Source: Conus ventricosus
Lineage: Eukaryota; Mollusca; Gastropoda; Neogastropoda; Conidae
DNA: 17,500 nucleotides
NCBI GenBank assembly: GCA_018398815.1
Contig: CM031617.1
Coordinates: 1,660,991-1,678,490 of the forward strand
Direction: 5' to 3'
In this document: one piece after another, positions 8,986 to 15,419 of the stretch
Position numbering within the stretch: position 1 is the first letter of the stretch
Layout of the letters: the number at the start of each line of letters is the position of its first letter
The notes under the pieces: model-generated
What the model was told of the DNA's origin: nothing
The model's database searches: none
The model's input: only the letters and a program-made list of their open reading frames with translations
Translations under genes and position numbers: made by a program

Positions 8986-9434
8986 TTTGCTGTCATTGTA
9001 ATCTATTTATCACCATAAATCAGGCTCAAGCCCGAGGCAGGTATTGTTTTAACAACCCGCTGTTGTCTGCGCACCAGGTGCTCAAACAGCGAGAACCTGC
9101 CCATCATTACTAATCAAACGTCGATCTGCCCACATCCACTTGGCAAGGTGACCCCAATGTTGTTCCTGTAAGGTTATTTGGACACGTTGAGCATTAAAAC
9201 CTCACCATTGGCAGCATCTGTTTAAACCCAATGGCCCCATTACACGGCAGCGCCGGCACACTCAACCCACTGCATTTAGTTGCTCAACGCTTTGCCTGTT
9301 GACTCCGGCAGCCCCAACGAGTCAGCCACCGCACGTGCCGACGCTGTTGTTTGTGGGCGCTTCGAGACTGGTGCCCAAAATCTTTAAGTTATATTTACTT
9401 ATACTGTACAGAGTTTTTTTAACTATAATTTCTG
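8986..9434. other. Unassigned flank left of the retrotransposon
   Basis: No gene is supported here. The more GC-rich piece at 9030-9390 was read on both strands for the missing N-terminal macro-domain motifs and they were not found. An imperfect inverted pair (GGCAGGT near 9036, ACCTGCC near 9095) may form a weak hairpin. The last bases before 9435 (TTCTG) are the candidate left target-site duplication of the retroelement, but the right flank lies outside the window. Confidence 0.4.
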
Positions 9435-10820
9435 TGTCACGAGTTTGGCACAGGCCTACGACGTTCGAACCCACCTAGGGTGGGGAATTACTTATTTATT
9501 TATTGTCGTTGCGTTGTCGTGTATCCGTCCCTTAGTGGCTTGTGGTGCAGTTGCACCTTGGTTAGTTCAGCTCAACTTCGGTTTGCTTTCTCTCTCTCTC
9601 TCTCTAATTCCACCGCCCGTGCTATTCATCCTGCAGGGTTCACGTGGCCGATACCTTTCTCTCGAACTTTCTTCTATCGCCTCTCGCCTGTCTTTTAAAC
9701 CCGTCGCACGGCTTCGTTTTTTTTTAGTTTGAAGTATGCTCACTCTGTACCAGCATGGCATGTTGGCCGCCATTGCTGAGGGAGGTAGCTCTTCACTCGA
9801 GCGGAAGATGTCTCTGGGGCGCCTGCTCCAGTCCTGGTTCTTTACCTTATCATCGAGAGTACAGTCAGTACTTTCAATTCCTGCAGTCGGCCTGTAGGAG
9901 AGGGACATCACTTCTTCTGTTTCCGCATCTTCGCCTCTGTCCTTTTGACTGGACAGAGGGTAGAGAGAGTCCTTTGACCCGCCTCTTCGGGGTCACCCAC
10001 GGGTAGCTGGTAAGCATCAGTTTCGTGGTTTGTTTGTTTTGGTTTGTTGTTGTTAGCCGGCTTAGTCTTCGCTTTTGCGCAATTTTCTTTTGTTTTCGAA
10101 ATTGTAAGAGAAATATTGTGTGAGACCTTTCTCTGGTTAATTCAATCTTTAACCTGGCCATTCTAAATTATTTCCAAAATTCTTTCTCCTGTTTATGTAT
10201 CTGGTGATGCGGTAGTCGGTGGGAAGGAGAGAACCTGGTGATTCTGGTTGGAACTTGCTTGGTCTCGCTCGTCCGCCCCTGTCACATTCGCCGACTTTTA
10301 TCCTTCGGCCACCGTCTGTTTGTGTGTGCAAGGAGAACGAGTTTTATGTTCACGAGCGTGCGTATGCATGATTTGTCATTTGGATGCGTGGTGGAGATTT
10401 GTGTTATTTTGAAATGTTTTATAAAATGTGACAGTTATGCCATTGAATTATTATTTGCAAATGTGGTGGCAGTTATTAAGCGATGGTCGCTGTGTTGATT
10501 TATTTCCTAAGGAAGGAAAATGTTAAGCGTGAATGAGAGAAGGGTGAAGATAATTCATATTTGTTTTATAACCTGTTGATTTAATGCAGTCTTTACCTGC
10601 ATCGTGTGAGAAGACTTGATTCAATGGGTTTACTGTGTGCGTTTAATACACTTCCCCTCGCCCATCATGCGAGTGGCTGTTAAGACTTGACAGCAATGGT
10701 CAGACGGTACTGACGGCAGGGTTCCAGTACCCTTCTTCCTTCCTCCTTCCTTCTTCTTTCCCTCCTCTTCGACTCTCCTCCCAGCTACGTCCTCCCCCCT
10801 TCCGGGGCTTCACCTGGAGC

Positions 10821-10973
10821 ACGGACTGGATGGTGCCACGTGCTGGTTGAGGCCACGTTCTGGCTGAGACTACGGACTGGATGGTGCCACGTGCTGGTCG
10901 AGGCCACGTTCTGGCTGAGACCACGGACTGGATGGTGCCACGCGCTGGTCGAGGCCACGCCTTGGTCGGGACC
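10821..10973 (+). promoter_or_regulatory. Triplicated 51 bp motif with CACGTG E-boxes in the LTR
   Basis: Three head-to-tail copies start at about 10822, 10873 and 10924 (CGGACTGGATGGTGCCACG and onward). Two contain the palindromic E-box CACGTG (10837-10842, 10888-10893); in the third it is CACGCG. CACGTG is the binding site of bHLH factors such as Myc/Max and USF types. Repeated motifs of this kind in a retroelement U3 region usually act as enhancers. That role here is inference. The same array is present in the 3' LTR. Confidence 0.55.
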
Positions 10974-11239
10974 GTGGACTGGTAGAGGAGCCCGCCGTCT
11001 TGACTGGCCGGCCCGGACCCCCGTCCAGGACCTCCAGTAACAGCGCCACGTTTCCCCCCCCCCCCCCCGGGACAACGCTCTTCACTGCCCGCTTGGAAGT
11101 CGAGGGTGTCGCTTTGAGCGACTCCCTGCGAGAACCAACCCGGCTCGGAGCACCTAGTGCGACAGGGTGCTCCCAGCAGACTCGACAGGGGCAGGGGTGG
11201 CACGCACTCCATGGTGTTAGGAAGGTCGATGCTGGAAAT

Positions 11240-11461
11240 ATTTCTTTATAATTGTGTATATGTCATATGTGCTGGAATGCTGTAATTGTGATTGTGTACG
11301 TCGTATGGCGAAATATTTATTTATAATCGTGCATGTTGTGGGTGTGGGAGTGCTTGATTGTGATTGTGCAGGTTGTGTGCGTTGGAGTGCTTGATTGTGA
11401 TTGTGCATGTTGTGTGCGTTGGAGTGCTTGATTGTGATCGTGCATGGTGCGTGTGTTGGAA
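11240..11461 (+). repeat. GT-rich 37 bp sub-repeats in the LTR
   Basis: Exact-spaced copies of TGCTTGATTGTGATTGTGCA start at 11351, 11388 and 11425 (the last with GATCGTGCA), 37 bases apart. More degenerate relatives (GCTGTAATTGTGATTGTG near 11278) extend leftward. On the modelled map they would lie within the R region of the transcript. The function is unknown. Confidence 0.8.
11245..11252 (+). promoter_or_regulatory. Candidate TATA box of the 5' LTR
   Basis: TTTATAAT lies downstream of the E-box array and about 235 bases upstream of the AATAAA. This gives a retrovirus-like U3-R-U5 plan with transcription starting near 11275-11285. A competing TATAAAA at 10420-10426 is a better match in sequence, but it would place the enhancer-like array downstream of the start. 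Low certainty. Confidence 0.3.
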
Positions 11462-11480
11462 TGTTTATTTTGCTGGTGTG

Positions 11481-11486
11481 AATAAA
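11481..11486 (+). terminator. Polyadenylation signal AATAAA in the 5' LTR
   Basis: AATAAA is followed by the GT-rich TGGGGTGTTGTATCG, a typical cleavage-site context. In the 3' LTR the equivalent hexamer (17482-17487) would direct 3' end formation of the element's RNA. Confidence 0.6.
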
Positions 11487-11611
11487 TGGGGTGTTGTATC
11501 GTAATCTTTATTGTGTGGTCTCTTGCGGAGCGTGTGAGGTCAGTCACTCCCTTCACTCCCACCTAGACCGATCCTGTCAGGGCAGACCTCCAGGGTCGGT
11601 CGTGACAGTTG

Positions 11612-11628
11612 TGGGGCTCGTCCGGGAT
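11612..11628 (+). other. Primer-binding site, tRNA-Pro type
   Basis: TGGGGCTCGTCCGGGAT begins four bases after the LTR end. It equals the complement of the tRNA-Pro 3' end including CCA, as used by murine-leukaemia-type retroviruses, except that one G of a five-G run is missing. Since the loss is in a homopolymer it may be sequencing error. This fixes the plus orientation and the LTR boundary. Confidence 0.88.
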
Positions 11629-12322
11629 GTGAAGGGCTCTGGCTGTCTCTCTCGTTTCGCGGAGTACCTGTTTAGTTTTGTCTGTTTTGTATATGTTTAG
11701 TCAGTTTGTCGTGTTTGTTCGTGGGTGGTTGGCTGGTGACTCTAGCGTGAAGGGAGTCTTTTGCTGGCCTGAGGGAACATCCGGCGTGACTCGGGAGTCG
11801 AGGTGAGACCGAGGGGAGTCGACCGCGTCCAGACCTCCTTCCGCCGGTACCTCACGCAGGTACGGCCGTAAGTCTTGCCCTTCTGTTGCCGCTCAGTCTT
11901 CCATTCCTGTTTTGTATTTAGCCGGTTCTTGTTTTTTTTTCTCTACCGGGTTGTTGAGTACAGGGGGTTGTATCGGACGCTAGTGTCTCTTTTTTCCTCT
12001 CTCTCCGGATTCCGTCTGCCAGTTTTTTTTTGTTTTTTTTTTCCGGCCAGCCCCACCGCACTGTTGCTCGTGCTGTGGAGCGCGGTGTTGCAGAGTGGGG
12101 GCAGCCGGACATAGTTTTGTTTTGTTTTTTTTTCGGTGAGCCCCACCGCACTGTTGCTCGTGCTGTAGAGCGCGGTGTTGCCAGAGTGGGAGCAGCCGGA
12201 ACTTGTCCGCACACACGCACACACACACATACACACATATACATACGCCCCTAAAATTTTTTTTTTTTTTTTTAGTGGAATTGTCTTTCCCCTGTATTTG
12301 AAAACTGTAGGATATTGTTGTC
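11629..12322 (+). other. Untranslated leader with a duplicated 60 bp GC-rich segment
   Basis: There is no convincing coding sequence between the PBS and the gag start. The segment from GCCCCACCGCACTGTTGCTC to GCAGCCGGA occurs at 12050-12109 and again at 12140-12200, 90 bases apart, each preceded by a T-run. It is followed by a CA-rich stretch (12209-12246) and a T-run (about 12257-12273). Packaging or dimerisation elements are expected in such leaders, but none can be named here. Confidence 0.7.
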
Positions 12323-13820
12323 ATGGCGACGTCCGGCGCTGGTGGTATGGCGACGCGTGCGTCGAAGAAGAAGGTATTCAAAATGTTACTGTAGTCCCTA
12401 CTATTAGTACCAGTACTTCGACTACGGTAACTTCTACTTATTCCAGTGCTGTAGCAGGTAGTCCAGTGGGTACTTTTACTACCTCTTCGCTGGGGGGTCC
12501 TTCCTGTTGAGACCCCGACTGGCATTTCCGCTCGGAAGCGTCAGAGCATAGCGAAGCAACTGTGGGCTTCTGTTGGGTCGCAGAGACCGAAACCTTCTCC
12601 TCTCCAGGCTTCCCCTCGTAAGGGGCATGCCCCAGAAGACTTTCCTTATGGGAAAGTCGAGACCCAAGGGACGGGTCAGACGGATCATCCTCCGGGCCGG
12701 GAGTGGCGAACCCCGCTCAGGATATCACCTCTGTCCTTATGTTTCTGGAGCGGCAGCGTAGTGAAGAGGCTGCTAGGCAGGAAGCTCTGCGTAGGGAAGA
12801 GGCTGCTAGGCAGGAAGCCCTGCGTAGGGAAGAACGTAGGAAGAGGCAAGGCTCCGTAGGGAAGAGCTAGACAGGATGGAGGCTCTGCGCAGAGAGGAGA
12901 CTGACAGACAGGAGGCTCAGCGTAGAGAGGAGGCTGCTAGACAGGAGGCTCAGCGTAGAGAGGAGGCTGCTAGACAGGAGGCTCAGCGTAGGGAGGAGGC
13001 TGCCCTCCGTCGGGAAGAGTTGGATCAGCGTAGAGAGGAGGCTGCCAGCCAGGAGGCTCTACGCAGGGAAGAGATGGAACAGTTTTTTTTCGCGGCCTCC
13101 CGCTTCTGTAAACCAGGGGTTGATCACCAGGCAGGTGATAGAGTTAGAGGCCAAAGTTAAAGCTTCCAGAGTTCAGACCTAGTGAGGACATTGATATGTT
13201 CTTAGAGCATTTTGACAAGGTTTCTTGTTCATACCAATTGTCTGAGGAACAAAAGGCTATGCACCTTTTTTCTGGATTATCTGGTGCTGCAAGGGAGTGT
13301 GTGCTCACTCTAAACGAAGGTGCGTCTTATGCAGACATGCAGTTGGCTCTGCGTAAGCGTTTCCACCTTACCCCAGAGACGTATAGGAGGAAGTTCAGGT
13401 CCATGAAGAAGAATAATGACGAGACCTTCGTGCAGTTTGGTGATAGGCTGCGCAAAACGCTAGGGTACTGGCGTCAGTTAGCTAAGTTGGAGCTGGAGGA
13501 TCTGATCCTCATTGAACAGCTCACCAACACTGTGTCCCCAGAGTTGAGGATCCGGATAGGCGAGACAGCACCTCAGGATTTCGCGGCTGCGATTCACACA
13601 GCTGAGGTGTTTGCTGAAGCTCGCAGGGCTTATGGGCATCGCCCAGATACGGAGAGGAAGCCCTCCACAGGATTTAGTGGCGATAAGGCGCCGACAACTG
13701 CTAGCGGGGTGAACAAGGCAGGCAGTCCATCGGGGACCTCAGCACCTCGATTTTGTTTTCTTTGTGGTCGTCCTGGCCACATAAGGAAAGATTGCCCTAG
13801 AGCCGCTGGTAGTCATGGGC
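12323..13820 (+). pseudogene. gag: gag: coiled coil, capsid-like domain and CCHC zinc knuckle (frameshifted)
   Basis: The structural protein of the retrotransposon particle. The likely start is the ATG at 12323 (MATSGAGG). A Ser/Thr-rich stretch (about 12370-12480) comes next, then basic/proline-rich sequence, then 11-residue coiled-coil repeats (12735-13085), then a capsid-like retrotransposon Gag domain (about 13155-13630, with FVQFGDRLRKTL). A zinc knuckle CFLCGRPGHIRKDC (CX2CX4HX4C) lies at 13754-13795. The longest clean stretch starts at 13196. The frame changes by one base at several places: near 12370, the G-run at 12491-12496, near 12700, near 12850, the T-run at 13083-13090, and near 13157. 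Several are at homopolymers, so read error is a real alternative to decay. Confidence 0.85.
12735..13085 (+). repeat. 33 bp repeats encoding hendecad coiled coil in Gag
   Basis: About nine or ten copies of a 33-base unit encode variants of EEAARQEAQRR, an 11-residue repeat rich in Glu, Arg, Gln and Ala. Copies are most regular at 12890-13010. Eleven-residue periodicity (hendecads) gives a long, nearly untwisted helix. It lies directly upstream of the capsid-like domain and may drive Gag self-association. One copy near 12840-12875 is broken by an indel. Confidence 0.85.
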
Positions 13821-14235
13821 TAGTTCTTTCCAGCATCCTCGCGCCTCGGCTAACGTGGGGTCCATCCAAGCTTCTGGTGGTACAGAGTGCCCTGTGTTTC
13901 TTTCTGTTGTTGGTTCATCCTTGGTCGACACCATCAGGGATTCGGGAGCATCAACACTCTTTGTGGATAAGAATTTGGTTTCCCCTGAGGCCCGGCGGGG
14001 CGCTAGTTATGATGGGTTGGAGGCTGGTTTTACCTCCACCCGTCCTTCTGTACTTATTCCTATCTCCACCCCCTACTTCTGTGGTGAAGTATGGGCCATC
14101 GCGGTGGAGCGACCTCTGTATTCCCTTATCATAGGGAATACTATCACCTTCGCAGACGGACGCAGTCAGTCCGTGTCTACGGATCTGCCCGTACAGGCGT
14201 GTGTGGGAGTCACCACACGCGCCAAAGCTAAGAAG
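13820..14235 (+). pseudogene. pro: Retropepsin-type aspartic protease
   Basis: The protease would cleave the Gag-Pol polyprotein. It is in a different frame from the zinc knuckle, with the change at about 13815-13820 in a GGG run. The catalytic motif DSGAS is at 13939-13953 in context VDTIRDSGAS. The second conserved block PLYSLIIGNT lies near 14113-14142. It is followed by a linker with VTTRAKAKKQ, a style seen at the protease-integrase border of Gmr1-like elements. The domain itself looks complete. Whether the Gag-protease shift is programmed or artefactual is undecided. Confidence 0.8.
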
Positions 14236-14264
14236 CAGGAACAGGAATTGCGTCCCGTTCTTCA

Positions 14265-14886
14265 GCCGATCTCTAACGAGGTTCTGGCAAGGGCCGATCC
14301 TGCTAGCATTATCCGTCTTCAGGCCAGGGACTTGGATGTCCAACGCCTACGACAACTTGTGGATCGTCCCGCTCAGTCGACCCGACACGCCAAGGTGAGC
14401 TTCAAGCTCCACAAGGGGATCCTCTTTAGGGTTTTCACTCGGACAGATCGTGTGGCCAAGCAGCTTGTTGTTCCCAAAGCTTGAGAGAGTCTGTTCTCCG
14501 GCAGGCCCACGATTCCCCCATGGCAGGTCATATGGGCTCCAAGCGGACTCTCAAGCGAGTAAGACAAGACTTCTTTTGCCAGGGATGAACTCACAGGTTA
14601 GGCAGTACTGCCGCAGTTGCGATGTCTGCCAACGGACAACGCCTAAGGGTCGCTTGAAGCGTGTTCCCCTAGGGTCAGTACCACGGGTTGGGGAGCCATT
14701 CAGCAAGGTTGGGGTCGACCTGGTGGGACCCATTAATCCTCCATCCGATCGCGGTCACCGCTACACTTCGGTAGTGGTAGAATCTGCGAGTCGATACCCA
14801 GAGGCGGTCCCGCTTAGGACTATAGATACCCCTACTATTGCTGAATCTCTCAGGCAGATTGGACACGCACTGGCGTGCCCAAGAAG
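14265..14886 (+). pseudogene. int: Integrase, N-terminal half only
   Basis: The integrase would insert the cDNA into the genome. A pre-integrase segment (14265-14484) leads into an HHCC zinc-binding domain, with His codons at 14508 and 14529 and the cluster CRSCDVCQR near 14612-14640. The catalytic core then starts, with its first Asp in VGVDLVGP (about 14711-14733) and SRYPEAVPL. The sequence stops at RTGVPK, just before where the second catalytic Asp is expected. The second Asp, the Glu and the C-terminal domain are missing, so no activity is possible. One-base breaks occur near 14484, 14569 (a lost G in TTTTGCC) and 14864. Its position right after the protease, not after RNase H, is unusual for Gypsy elements. 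Confidence 0.85.
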
Positions 14887-15069
14887 AAGTACAGCCGGAA
14901 GTTTGTACTGGAGAGCGATCATCATCCTCTCCAGTGCCTGGACCGGATCCGGCCAGTCAGTCGTCGACTCATGAGTTAGGCAGTGGAACTGCAGAGTCAT
15001 GCGTTCACTTTCCGTCATATCAAGGGTTCCTGTAATACGGATGCTGACTATCTTAGCCGAGCTCCGTAG
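14887..15069 (+). pseudogene. RNase H C-terminal remnant
   Basis: In the frame continuing from integrase RTGVPK, the sequence reads RKFVLESDHHPL, then SRRLM, an in-frame TAG at 14977-14979, then AVELQSHAFTFRHIKG and DADYLSR, ending with TAG at 15067-15069. This is the tail of a Gypsy-type RNase H (TDHxPL-like block, then the HIKG...ADYLSR end). The internal stop sits where the family has Trp (TGG). All reverse transcriptase and the first RNase H catalytic residues are absent. The junction with integrase falls in an AAG-repeat at about 14881-14889. Confidence 0.82.
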
Positions 15070-15407
15070 TTAGCGTATTGGAAAATCAGTCAGAGGGACA
15101 CCGTCCCTCAACCAGGGTTATATCCCCTTTTGGTCCCTGTATCAGGTGTGGTGACAGTTTTCACTTCAGTGAGGTTAACGGTTGTGAATCACCAATGGTT
15201 CGGATTGTTACTTTCATGTTGGAAGGTTTGCTTAGTTGTTTGATAAATGTAGTATGTATTTCCCTGTGTGATTCTATCGTGGAATATTTGTATTGGATTC
15301 ATCGTACTCTGTCGATCACAGAGAGTTGGGTTCGGTCCCATTGTTGTGAGGTTGCACATGCGACAAGGTTCAAAGGAGCACTGTATCTCAGAGAAACAGA
15401 TGCTTTT
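15070..15407 (+). other. Untranslated region between pol end and polypurine tract
   Basis: There is no recognisable domain: no envelope-like gene, transmembrane segment or chromodomain. A readable frame exists from about 15078 but has no plausible ATG and runs into the LTR, so I do not call it. Confidence 0.55.
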
Positions 15408-15417
15408 AGAAGGGGGG
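15408..15417 (+). other. Polypurine tract
   Basis: AGAAGGGGGG lies two bases before the TGTCACGA that opens the 3' LTR. This is the expected position for the primer of plus-strand DNA synthesis. Confidence 0.8.
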
Positions 15418-15419
15418 TT

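Larger units (their letters stand above)
9435..11607 (+). repeat. 5' long terminal repeat, 2173 bp
   Basis: It begins TGTCACGA and ends TCGTGACA, a perfect 8 bp terminal inverted repeat with the canonical TG...CA ends. It is followed four bases later by the primer-binding site. It aligns along its length with 15420-17500. The length is large for a Gypsy-type LTR. Internal landmarks are a (CT)n tract near 9587-9606, a 51 bp array with E-boxes at 10821-10973, a 15-base C-run at 11054-11068, a TATA-like site at 11245, a 37 bp GT-rich array and an AATAAA at 11481. Confidence 0.93.

Noticed and set aside
8986..9434. Missing N-terminal macro-domain exon
   Set aside because: I read the minus strand in all frames. 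An acceptor-like CCTTACAG exists near 9170, but the downstream peptide lacks GDI, NAAN or GGGV motifs.
10700..11212. Minus-strand and plus-strand open frames in the LTR (and the equivalents at 16633-17409)
   Set aside because: They come from the 51 bp GC-rich repeats within the LTR and are not conserved in frame between the two LTR copies.
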